A DNA stretch of 12,259 nucleotides from Glaesserella parasuis (GCF_002015085.1 NZ_MUXW01000008.1:1-12259); one strand, 5' to 3'. Shown: positions 1 to 3,760, numbered from the stretch's first letter. Numbers and translations: made by a program. Notes: generated by a model from the sequence alone, not told the origin.

Positions 1-45
1 GTTTGGGGGCTTTCCAAGTACAACGCAGTATGGGGCTTAATATGA
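1..45 (+). CDS. 3' end of upstream tail gene (probable minor tail protein L position)
   Basis: Reading from base 1, an open frame encodes 14 residues (VWGLSKYNAVWGLI) and stops at TGA 43-45. This stop overlaps the ATG at 42-44 as ATGA, the tight coupling usual between adjacent lambdoid tail genes. In lambda-like phages the gene before K is L, an iron-sulphur tail-tip protein. The fragment is too short to identify by sequence, so the assignment rests only on position. Confidence 0.4.
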   Translation, partial: VWGLSKYNAVWGLI

Positions 46-794
46 CACTTGAAGAAAAAATCATTGCTCACGCCAAACGCTCAGAACCGCACGAAAGTTG
101 CGGTTTTGTCGTTTCTAAGGGCGGTGAGTTACGTTATTTTCCTTGTGAAAATGTGGCTGTCGATCCGATTAATCATTTTGAAATTTCACCTGATGATTGG
201 ATTCGGGCGGAAAGCGTAGGTGAGATTGTGGCGGTTGTTCATTCTCACCCTGATTCAGACACAGAAAAGGGATTGCCTTATCTATCAACCGCAGACAGAG
301 AATGTCAAGTGCGGTTAAATCTGCCGTTTTGGTTGGTTTGCGACGGAAAATTGCAAAAATTCCGCCCAATCGCACCGCTTGTCGGTCGTCCGTTTGAGAA
401 TAACAAGCAAGATTGTCGCAATATCTTACTTGATGCCTATATGTTGTCGGGATTGGATTTGCCCGATGATGTGACCTATGAATTTGAATGGTTTAAATCA
501 GGCAACTTGTATGAAGAAAACTTGCTCCGCTTTGGCTTTGAGCGGTTAGATTTTGAAGAACAGCCCCAGCTTGGCGATATTGTGTTACTGCAAATTGGTA
601 GCGATGTGGCTAATCACGCAGGCATTTACCTTGGTCATCAAATGATGTTACACCACAGCGAAGGGCGATTGTCTGCCCGTGTGCCTTATGACGGTGCTTG
701 GTTACAACAAACGCATAGTATTTGGAGATACCCGAAATGGTCAGAGTTAAATTTTACGGCGATCTTAAACGATTTGAGCCTAACGAACCGATAG
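42..794 (+). CDS. K: Tail assembly protein K-like: JAMM peptidase plus NlpC/P60 peptidase
   Basis: This is a 250-residue tail-tip protein with the two-domain build of lambda K. The N-terminal domain (about 1-110) is a JAB/MPN metalloprotease-like fold with Glu18, His67-Ser-His69, Ser82 and Asp85 as the likely zinc-site residues. The C-terminal domain (about 112-240) is NlpC/P60-like, with Asp124-Cys125 as the nucleophile region and His192 in NHAGIY. K proteins act during tail-tip assembly and may process the tip or cell wall. ATG 42 is preferred over upstream in-frame starts because it gives the MTxxE..I.AHA beginning seen in lambda K, overlaps the previous stop as ATGA, and has GGGG five bases upstream. 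The spacing between His69 and Ser82 is 12 residues instead of the usual 7, a small insertion in the active-site loop. The 3' end overlaps the next gene by 58 bases. Confidence 0.9.
   Translation: MTLEEKIIAHAKRSEPHESCGFVVSKGGELRYFPCENVAVDPINHFEISPDDWIRAESVGEIVAVVHSHPDSDTEKGLPYLSTADRECQVRLNLPFWLVCDGKLQKFRPIAPLVGRPFENNKQDCRNILLDAYMLSGLDLPDDVTYEFEWFKSGNLYEENLLRFGFERLDFEEQPQLGDIVLLQIGSDVANHAGIYLGHQMMLHHSEGRLSARVPYDGAWLQQTHSIWRYPKWSELNFTAILNDLSLTNR
307..315 (+). other. Hin-type DNA uptake signal (AAGTGCGGT)
   Basis: An exact AAGTGCGGT core lies inside gene K, followed by TAAAT. This is the uptake signal of the Haemophilus influenzae branch; one copy may be chance. Confidence 0.4.
374..382 (-). other. 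Apl-type DNA uptake signal (ACAAGCGGT)
   Basis: ACCGCTTGT on the plus strand, the exact reverse complement of ACAAGCGGT, inside gene K. It is the core used by the Actinobacillus pleuropneumoniae/Mannheimia branch. Confidence 0.55.
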
Positions 795-1342
795 TGCTTG
801 AAGTCAGTTCATTTAAAGAGCTGATGAGCGGACTACTTAGCCAGATTCAAGGGTTAAGTCAACATTTACGCAAAGGTTATTACAAAGTCCGAATCGGAAA
901 ACGCTATTTAAGCGAAGAGCAGATAAAAACCAATCCTACAATGACACTTGCAGATGATTGCACTGTACATTTTACGCCTGTGGTGGCGGGGGCAGGGAAA
1001 TCGGGTGTCCTTAGTATTGTTGCTGGTGCACTTTTAATTGGTGCCGCCTTTATGCTTGGTCCAATGGGATTCGGAATGGTTCAAGGGATGACTGCGATGA
1101 TGATGGGAAGTATGGGAGCTAGTCTTTTATTAGGAGGGGCGATGCAAATGCTTGCTCGTCCACCAGATATGAACACGAAATTAAGTGATAGCGAAAAACA
1201 GCAAAGTACATCATTCTCAAACATTCGCAACCTTACCCCACAAGGCAGACCGATTCCGTTGCTTTACGGAAAAATGATGACAAGTCTTATCTTGATTTCG
1301 CAGGGTATTGATGCTTTTGATGATATATCGCAAGGTACATAA
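737..1342 (+). CDS. I: Tail assembly protein I-like
   Basis: This 201-residue protein matches the lambda I family in size, position and layout. Residues 1-80 form a ubiquitin-like/beta-grasp segment (VRVKFYGDLKRF at the start, VHFTPVVAGAGK at its end). A glycine- and methionine-rich hydrophobic stretch follows (about 86-140), likely one or two membrane-active helices. The conserved C-terminal block has LTPQGRPIPLLYGKM and ISQGIDAFDD. The family helps the tail tip assemble together with J. ATG 737 follows TGGAGA (723-728), a good ribosome-binding site lying inside the end of K; a TTG further upstream has no advantage. The frame ends naturally for the family, so the gene looks intact although the expected neighbour J has been pushed 2.4 kb away. 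A terminator hairpin follows the stop after ten bases. Confidence 0.88.
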   Translation: MVRVKFYGDLKRFEPNEPIVLEVSSFKELMSGLLSQIQGLSQHLRKGYYKVRIGKRYLSEEQIKTNPTMTLADDCTVHFTPVVAGAGKSGVLSIVAGALLIGAAFMLGPMGFGMVQGMTAMMMGSMGASLLLGGAMQMLARPPDMNTKLSDSEKQQSTSFSNIRNLTPQGRPIPLLYGKMMTSLILISQGIDAFDDISQGT

Positions 1343-1351
1343 AAAACAAAA

Positions 1352-1381
1352 CCCCGAACACTCGCAATGTTCGGGGCTTTT
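1352..1381 (+). terminator. Rho-independent terminator after tail gene I
   Basis: A perfect 9-bp stem, CCCCGAACA (1352-1360) with TGTTCGGGG (1368-1376), has a 7-base loop and is followed by CTTTT. An A-rich run precedes it, so it could also work in reverse. It lies between I and the first small membrane gene, whose ribosome-binding site starts about 22 bases later. A near-copy is found at 2566-2595. Confidence 0.85.
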
Positions 1382-1415
1382 CATTCCTATTAAGAACGAT
1401 TTAAAAGGAACGACA

Positions 1416-1577
1416 ATGGAAGATATTTTAAAACTAATTTTACCTTTATTCAAGGAATTAATGATGAAACATTCGATTTGGTCGATAGCCTTTGCAGTAT
1501 CTATCCCAATCTTATTTTGGGTATCAGCGGATCTACTACGAGCAATTATTGAGTTGATTAAATTGCTATCCATCTGA
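1416..1577 (+). CDS. Tiny single-span membrane protein, copy A of a three-gene family
   Basis: This is a 53-residue protein of unknown function. It has an amphipathic N-terminus (MEDILKLILPLFKEL), one predicted membrane helix (about IWSIAFAVSIPILFWV) and a tail with S-A-D-L-L-R-A-I. That tail matches the block W-x-[ST]-[AP]-D-hydrophobic2-[RK]-A seen in the next two genes. ATG 1416 follows AAAAGGAA (1403-1410). A second in-frame start at 1461 follows AAGGAA and would give a 38-residue form closer in length to copy B; the leader CTTTATTCAAGGA there is nearly repeated before copy B, so 1461 may be the ancestral start. The gene sits between tail genes I and J, a typical moron position, where small membrane proteins often alter the lysogen surface or block superinfection. 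That role is only inferred here. Confidence 0.6.
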   Translation: MEDILKLILPLFKELMMKHSIWSIAFAVSIPILFWVSADLLRAIIELIKLLSI

Positions 1578-1646
1578 ACTGGTGAAATAAAGATTGACGA
1601 TAAAATATCGCATTTAGCCATAGCCTTATTCAAGGAGATATTTTCT

Positions 1647-1766
1647 ATGGTTGAAACATTATCAACTTGGCGATTTATTGCCATTTTAATTACCATCATT
1701 ATTTGCTTTGTAATTTGGAAAAGCCCAGACATTATAAAAGCGCTTTACAGCATAAAGACGAAGTAG
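1647..1766 (+). CDS. Tiny single-span membrane protein, copy B
   Basis: This 39-residue protein starts at ATG 1647 with a strong AAGGAGAT (1632-1639) seven bases upstream, the best ribosome-binding site in this cluster. Layout: short polar N-terminus with Trp8, one membrane helix (about FIAILITIIICFVI), then W-K-S-P-D-I-I-K-A-L and a basic end (KTK). The W-x-S-P-D-I-I-K-A block parallels copies A and C. The stop TAG 1764-1766 lies four bases before the GGAGG that serves copy C, suggesting coupled translation. Upstream at 1594-1610 there is a TTGACG overlapping a small palindrome (CGATA, AAA, TATCG) that could be a promoter element or operator, although no convincing -10 follows. The function is unknown. 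Confidence 0.65.
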   Translation: MVETLSTWRFIAILITIIICFVIWKSPDIIKALYSIKTK

Positions 1767-1783
1767 TGGAGGGAATTTGTAAA

Positions 1784-1930
1784 ATGTTAGAACTAATGGA
1801 TAAATCAAAGATTGCCAAGCGTTACGTTTGGGCTATCAGTTTATTGATCATAATGTGCGTAATGATGTGGCTTACACCTGATTTTTTAAGAGCATTGGCA
1901 GATTTCATCTTGACCCTGAAAAATGCCTAA
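1784..1930 (+). CDS. Tiny single-span membrane protein, copy C
   Basis: This 48-residue protein begins at ATG 1784, preceded by GGAGGGAA (1768-1775). An in-frame GTG at 1766 overlaps the copy B stop but would lie on the ribosome-binding site itself. Layout: polar, lysine-rich N-terminus (DKSKIAKRY), one membrane helix (about VWAISLLIIMCVMMW) and a tail W-L-T-P-D-F-L-R-A-L. The last block aligns without gaps to copies A and B, so the three look like diverged tandem duplicates. Positive residues before the helix predict an N-in, C-out topology. A palindromic hairpin lies just after the stop and separates this gene from the converging minus-strand gene. The function is not recognised. Confidence 0.62.
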   Translation: MLELMDKSKIAKRYVWAISLLIIMCVMMWLTPDFLRALADFILTLKNA

Positions 1931-1934
1931 CCAA

Positions 1935-1954
1935 CAGGCGTATTGCTACGCCTG
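1935..1954. terminator. Hairpin between converging genes
   Basis: A perfect 8-bp stem, CAGGCGTA with TACGCCTG, has a TTGC loop and lies between copy C (plus) and the ribbon-helix-helix-like gene (minus). Neither flank has a clean T-run, so termination may be weak or factor-assisted; a bidirectional role is suggested by position. Confidence 0.5.
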
Positions 1955-1963
1955 ATTTACCCT

Positions 1964-2155
1964 TTACTGTTGTTCAATTGGTTGATTTTGTAGTTGTTCA
2001 ACTGCTAATTTAATCAGTTGATTTTGTGGAATGTTTCGTTCACGGGCAAGTTGTTCAATTAGAGCGATGGTTTCCACACTGAGTTTATATGACTTTGCTT
2101 TTACACCACGCTTTTCATCTGAGCGAGCTTTTATTTCATTGATTGACAATTTCAT
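1964..2155 (-). CDS. Small ribbon-helix-helix-like DNA-binding protein
   Basis: This is a 63-residue protein. After a charged N-terminus (EIKARSDEKRGVKA) comes a short predicted beta-strand, KSYKLS, then two helices, VETIALIEQLARERN and PQNQLIKLAVEQLQN, separated by IP. This strand-helix-helix pattern is the MetJ/Arc (CopG-like) fold, whose dimers bind operators with the paired strands. The start at 2155 is supported by GGGG (2166-2163) seven bases upstream. It is the first complete gene downstream of the toxin-like peptide on the same strand, with only the 2201-2180 hairpin between. A strong plus-strand promoter (2143-2171) overlaps its start codon and ribosome-binding site, so transcription of the antisense RNA and of this gene should interfere. 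It may regulate the local palindrome at 2372-2385 or its own region; that is inference. It could also be an orphan antitoxin-type regulator. Confidence 0.65.
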   Translation of the reverse strand: MKLSINEIKARSDEKRGVKAKSYKLSVETIALIEQLARERNIPQNQLIKLAVEQLQNQPIEQQ

Positions 2156-2171
2156 TATTTTTCCCCATAAT
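2143..2171 (+). promoter_or_regulatory. Near-consensus sigma-70 promoter for antisense RNA
   Basis: TTGACA (2143-2148, full consensus) and CATAAT (2166-2171, one mismatch) are separated by exactly 17 bases. The start is predicted at about 2177-2179, so the RNA would begin at the 2180-2201 hairpin and run through the complement of the toxin-like reading frame. The promoter sits on the opposite strand over the start of the ribbon-helix-helix-like gene. Confidence 0.75.
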
Positions 2172-2179
2172 TTGAAGAA

Positions 2180-2201
2180 CTAGGGGAGGCTGGTCCCCTA
2201 G
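2180..2201 (-). terminator. Shared hairpin: end of toxin message and 5' stem of antisense RNA
   Basis: A perfect 8-bp stem, CTAGGGGA with TCCCCTAG, has a 6-base loop. On the minus strand it follows the toxin stop by 12 bases and is trailed by TTCTTC, so it may end the toxin transcript, incompletely given the modest T-run. On the plus strand it would be the first structure of the antisense RNA. Confidence 0.5.
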
Positions 2202-2213
2202 TAAGTTATCAGA

Positions 2214-2273
2214 TTAGTAAACTGGCAAAGACCAGAGTAACAAAATGATAACTAGGATAATGTATTTAAACAT
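2214..2273 (-). CDS. Ibs-like type I toxin peptide candidate (19 aa)
   Basis: The frame encodes MFKYIILVIILLLWSLPVY. It has the same length and layout as the E. coli Ibs toxins (IbsC, from memory, MMRLVIILIVLLLISFSAY): Met, a basic residue at position 3, an unbroken hydrophobic core with LLL at 11-13, Ser15 and a terminal Tyr. By hand about 8 of 19 positions are identical and most others conservative. Ibs peptides insert in the inner membrane and depolarise it. The start ATG (2273-2271) has GAAGAGGA (2287-2280) about seven bases upstream. A consensus-like promoter (2393-2365) lies upstream, and a strong opposing promoter (2143-2171) drives RNA across it. The ribosome-binding site can pair with ATCCTC just upstream in the message. 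Chance hydrophobic peptides of this size exist, but promoter, ribosome site and antisense geometry all agree. Confidence 0.62.
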   Translation of the reverse strand: MFKYIILVIILLLWSLPVY

Positions 2274-2278
2274 TTGAT

Positions 2279-2310
2279 TATCCTCTTCAAGCGTGAGGAT
2301 TAAGCCTCAC
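2279..2310 (-). promoter_or_regulatory. Ribosome-site sequestering switch in toxin leader
   Basis: In the minus-strand message, ATCCTC (2300-2295) can pair with the ribosome-binding segment GAGGAT (2284-2279) or, alternatively, its CCTC core can pair with the upstream GTGAGG (2310-2305, matched by CCTCAC 2298-2293). The two pairings exclude each other, so the leader can hide or expose the toxin ribosome-binding site. Such leader structures are known from several type I toxin messages. Confidence 0.5.
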
Positions 2311-2311
2311 A

Positions 2312-2361
2312 CTCGCTTTCAGTCCGTGTTAAATTTCCTAGGTCTAACTACTGAAAGCGAG
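2312..2361. other. 12-bp inverted repeat at the 5' end of the toxin message
   Basis: CTCGCTTTCAGT (2312-2323) is exactly complementary to ACTGAAAGCGAG (2350-2361), around a 26-base loop. The toxin promoter predicts a transcript start at about 2357-2359, so most of this stem forms at the very 5' end of the message, where it would protect the RNA. On the plus strand it could slow or end the antisense RNA. Confidence 0.6.
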
Positions 2362-2364
2362 GTT

Positions 2365-2393
2365 ATTATAGTTCGGTACACCGAATAAATCAA
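2365..2393 (-). promoter_or_regulatory. Sigma-70 promoter of the toxin-like gene
   Basis: On the minus strand, TTGATT (2393-2388) and a perfect TATAAT (2370-2365) are separated by exactly 17 bases. It points at the toxin-like frame about 90 bases downstream. Its spacer holds the palindrome described at 2372-2385. Confidence 0.75.
2372..2385. promoter_or_regulatory. Palindromic operator candidate inside the toxin promoter
   Basis: TTCGGT and ACCGAA form a 6-bp dyad around AC, entirely within the -35/-10 spacer of the minus-strand promoter. A repressor bound here would block RNA polymerase. The binder is unknown; the adjacent ribbon-helix-helix-like protein or the phage repressor are possibilities. 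Confidence 0.5.
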
Positions 2394-2405
2394 GTATTAT
2401 TTTAG

Positions 2406-2438
2406 AAAAGCCTACATTTTTCGGAATGTGGGCTTTTT
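2406..2438 (+). terminator. Strong rho-independent terminator
   Basis: A 13-bp stem (2406-2418 with 2425-2437), including one G-T pair, has a 6-base loop TTTCGG and ends in TTTTT. It closes the toxin-antitoxin region on the plus strand and is the last possible end of the antisense RNA. Confidence 0.8.
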
Positions 2439-2476
2439 ATTTGCCCCCCCAAAACTTCAGAGCAGTATTGAGTTAA

Positions 2477-2489
2477 TGGCAACAAACAA
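2477..2489. repeat. Left arm of a distant 13-bp inverted repeat
   Basis: TGGCAACAAACAA here is exactly complementary to TTGTTTGTTGCCA at 2875-2887. The pair encloses two terminators and the TTG-started membrane gene, so it may mark the edges of an inserted cassette or be long-range RNA pairing. Confidence 0.5.
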
Positions 2490-2515
2490 CAGCAAAAAAA
2501 ATTATGCTGTTTACT

Positions 2516-2544
2516 AGGCTTATCAGAAATGGTAAGCCTTTTTT
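2516..2544 (+). terminator. Rho-independent terminator
   Basis: AGGCTTATC (2516-2524) pairs with GGTAAGCCT (2531-2539) over a 6-base loop, with one T-G pair, and is followed by a T6 run. No coding frame of note ends here; it stacks with the terminators on either side. Confidence 0.75.
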
Positions 2545-2565
2545 ATTTGACAAATAAAAAACAAA

Positions 2566-2595
2566 CCCCGAACGACTGCAATCGCTCGGGGTTTT
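2566..2595 (+). terminator. Rho-independent terminator, near-copy of the one after gene I
   Basis: CCCCGA, an A-C mismatch and CGA (2566-2575) pair with TCG, C and TCGGGG (2582-2591); TTTT follows. The flank AAAAAACAAA and the core CCCCGAAC..GCAAT..CGGGG match the terminator at 1352-1381. A small gene follows 30 bases later, as after that copy. Confidence 0.8.
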
Positions 2596-2635
2596 AATTT
2601 ACCCCTTATACAAGTTTAGCAACTAAGGAGCAATT

Positions 2636-2794
2636 TTGATTAAGTATACACCAAAACATCAAGTAAAGGTAGGTGGAAAAATGAGTAAAGAAGGTGCTGA
2701 TAAAGTTGGGAATAAATTAGCAAATGCAGTATTGATTTTGGCAACTTGTTTGGGAATTAGTGCGTTAATGATTGCATATTCTTATTTGATGTAG
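2636..2794 (+). CDS. Small single-span membrane protein with a TTG start
   Basis: This is a 52-residue protein of unknown function. TTG 2636 is chosen because a strong AAGGAG (2625-2630) lies five bases upstream and the frame is open from there. An in-frame ATG at 2681, with AGGTGG upstream, would give a 37-residue form (MSKEGADKVG...). Layout: a basic soluble N-terminus (MIKYTPKHQVKVGGK), a short lysine/aspartate segment, then a hydrophobic helix of about 20 residues (LANAVLILATCLGISALMIAY) ending at YLM. It lacks the W-x-[ST]-P-D tail of copies A-C, so it is a separate family. It sits directly behind a terminator, like copy A, which fits an independently controlled moron gene. Confidence 0.55.
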   Translation: MIKYTPKHQVKVGGKMSKEGADKVGNKLANAVLILATCLGISALMIAYSYLM

Positions 2795-2874
2795 TAGTAT
2801 TTATCCCACAGGTCTCAAAAGCCTTTTATCAGATACGGTTATTTCACCCCGTCAGCGTGATTTTTTTGTTTCTA

Positions 2875-2887
2875 TTGTTTGTTGCCA
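2875..2887. repeat. Right arm of the distant 13-bp inverted repeat
   Basis: TTGTTTGTTGCCA is the exact reverse complement of 2477-2489. The 80 bases before it (2795-2874) hold no gene; a weak 4-bp hairpin, TCAC/GTGA (2843-2860), is followed by seven T. Confidence 0.5.
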
Positions 2888-2922
2888 AATAACTTTAGGA
2901 CAAAAGTAACAATTTATTTCAA

Positions 2923-3001
2923 TGATCGACAGTGCGACTAATACAACACCGCAAGGGAATACGTCCGCTGGCTTATCTGACCAGTTTTGAGCTGTCGATC
3001 A
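2923..3001 (+). ncRNA. c4-like antisense RNA candidate upstream of KilA-N gene
   Basis: A perfect 10-bp stem, TGATCGACAG (2923-2932) with CTGTCGATCA (2992-3001), closes a 79-base fold. Inside, GCGAC (2934-2938) can pair with GTCCGC (2963-2968, one bulge). CTGG (2968-2971) pairs with CCAG (2981-2984), presenting a 9-base loop CTTATCTGA. Loop bases TATCTGA (2974-2980) are complementary to TCAGATA (3036-3042), and TTTTGAG (2985-2991) to CTCAAAA (3024-3030), on either side of the GGA ribosome-binding site of the KilA-N gene. This is the logic of phage P1/P7 c4 RNA, which is made in the leader of ant and blocks its translation. A terminator-like hairpin follows at once. Identity with the known C4 RNA family was not tested. 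Confidence 0.6.
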
Positions 3002-3021
3002 CCCGATTTATTCGGGATTTT
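3002..3021 (+). terminator. Terminator-like hairpin between c4-like RNA and KilA-N gene
   Basis: CCCGA (3002-3006) pairs with TCGGG (3012-3016) over a 5-base loop, and ATTTT follows. It could set the 3' end of the small RNA and attenuate transcription into the KilA-N gene. Confidence 0.6.
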
Positions 3022-3023
3022 CT

Positions 3024-3042
3024 CTCAAAAGGAAATCAGATA
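3024..3042 (+). promoter_or_regulatory. KilA-N ribosome-binding region, antisense target
   Basis: CTCAAAA (3024-3030), GGA (3031-3033) and TCAGATA (3036-3042) make up the translation start. The two flanking 7-mers are exactly complementary to 2985-2991 and 2974-2980, in the correct antiparallel order. Confidence 0.6.
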
Positions 3043-3656
3043 TGTCTACTCAATTAACTATTCTTAAAACATCAATTCGTACTTTTGAAAATCTTTATTC
3101 TTTAAACGATCTTCATTTAGCAAGTGGCGGAGAAGATAAACACCGTCCAACATTTTTCATTCGCCTTGATACAACAAAAGATCTTGTGAAAGAAATTGAG
3201 AGTGAAAATTCTGATGTGCAGATCTGCACATCAATAAAATCACTCCGTACAGGCGTTAATAAAGGCACTTGGGCTTGCGAAGAATTAGCCCTAGCCTATG
3301 CAACTTGGATCAGCCCAAAATTCCACTTGGTTGTACTGAGAGCGTTTATTGCAATGCATAAAGGGGGATTGCAAAATTCTACGCAAATCGTACCGCTTGA
3401 ACCTAAACCCGATGTCGTTCTTCCGCACGAAAAAGCAGAACAGATTGCCAAATACTTGGTAAGAGCAAGAGCCTTTGCAAAAGAAGTGGAAGTATTTCAT
3501 CGTAAACTGTACGAAGATTTAGGCATTTCTCGCTATGTTAAAAACGATATTGCAGGGAAAGGCTACGACATCGCACATGAATTTAACGTATGGCTTGATC
3601 CTTTTATTGAACAAGTCTTACCCCAGCTTAATCAACAACGATTAGCAAGATTTTAA
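3042..3656 (+). CDS. KilA-N domain protein, putative antirepressor-type regulator
   Basis: This 204-residue protein has an N-terminal KilA-N domain (about 5-105). Signals include YSLNDLH near the start, RLDTTKDLVKEI, and the hallmark block GTWACEELALAYATWISPKF followed by LVVLRAF. KilA-N domains bind nucleic acid and occur in phage antirepressors and regulators. After a linker (KPDVVLPHEKAEQ) the C-terminal half is helical and charged (about 130-204); its family is not recognised. ATG 3042 has AAAAGGAAA (3027-3035) upstream. The c4-like RNA and hairpin directly before it suggest expression is held down in the lysogen, as for P1 ant. The location between I and J is away from the immunity region, so it is probably an acquired control cassette. 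Two terminators follow before J. Confidence 0.8.
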   Translation: MSTQLTILKTSIRTFENLYSLNDLHLASGGEDKHRPTFFIRLDTTKDLVKEIESENSDVQICTSIKSLRTGVNKGTWACEELALAYATWISPKFHLVVLRAFIAMHKGGLQNSTQIVPLEPKPDVVLPHEKAEQIAKYLVRARAFAKEVEVFHRKLYEDLGISRYVKNDIAGKGYDIAHEFNVWLDPFIEQVLPQLNQQRLARF

Positions 3657-3678
3657 GCAAAAATTTAAACAAAACCGA

Positions 3679-3710
3679 CCGCTTGCGACCTAGCGTTGCA
3701 AGTGGCTTTT
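3679..3710 (+). terminator. Terminator after KilA-N gene, built from degenerate uptake-signal arms
   Basis: An 11-bp stem (3679-3689 with 3695-3705, two G-T pairs) is followed by CTTTT. The arms read as CCGCTTGC and GCAAGTGG, near matches to an inverted pair of the ACAAGCGGT uptake signal, a common terminator design in Pasteurellaceae. Confidence 0.7.
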
Positions 3711-3730
3711 GTCGTACCTGAAATTTAACC

Positions 3731-3760
3731 GCCGTTACAGTTTCCTGTAACGGCTTTTTT
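3731..3760 (+). terminator. Strong terminator just before J
   Basis: A perfect 10-bp stem, GCCGTTACAG with CTGTAACGGC, has a TTTC loop and a T6 run. It lies only a few bases before the J ribosome-binding site, so J expression should require readthrough or antitermination. Confidence 0.9.

Larger units (their letters stand above)
2177..2438 (+). ncRNA. Candidate Sib-like antisense RNA opposite an Ibs-like toxin
   Basis: A predicted transcript from the 2143-2171 promoter starts with an 8-bp hairpin (2180-2201), then reads fully antisense to the 19-residue toxin-like frame and its ribosome-binding region (2214-2284). An internal pair, GTTATCA (2205-2211) with TGATAAC (2246-2252), would fold the part opposite the coding end. 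The 3' end is not certain: it may fall after the GTGAGG/CCTCAC hairpin (2293-2310, giving about 135 bases, close to the size of E. coli Sib RNAs), after the 12-bp stem ending at 2361, or at the strong terminator 2406-2438. The end given is the outermost option. In Sib/Ibs systems such an RNA pairs with the toxin message, blocks translation and promotes RNase III cleavage; the same role is inferred here. Confidence 0.5.

Noticed and set aside
1217..1732. Long minus-strand frame across genes I, A and B
   Set aside because: It runs opposite to three well-supported plus-strand genes and through a terminator, and the translated protein shows no domain.
2476..2517. 13-residue frame MATNNSKKNYAVY
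   Set aside because: No convincing ribosome-binding site; it overlaps the inverted-repeat arm and the start of a terminator, and such a short frame is likely chance.
2882..2911. Possible promoter TTGCCA ... TAACAA for the c4-like RNA
   Set aside because: The spacing is 19 bases and the -10 matches only three of six positions; a promoter is expected nearby but none was convincing.
2922..2990. 22-residue frame (MIDSATNTTPQG...) inside the c4-like RNA
   Set aside because: It has no clear ribosome-binding site, its stop and most of its length coincide with the RNA stems, and the RNA explanation accounts for the sequence better.
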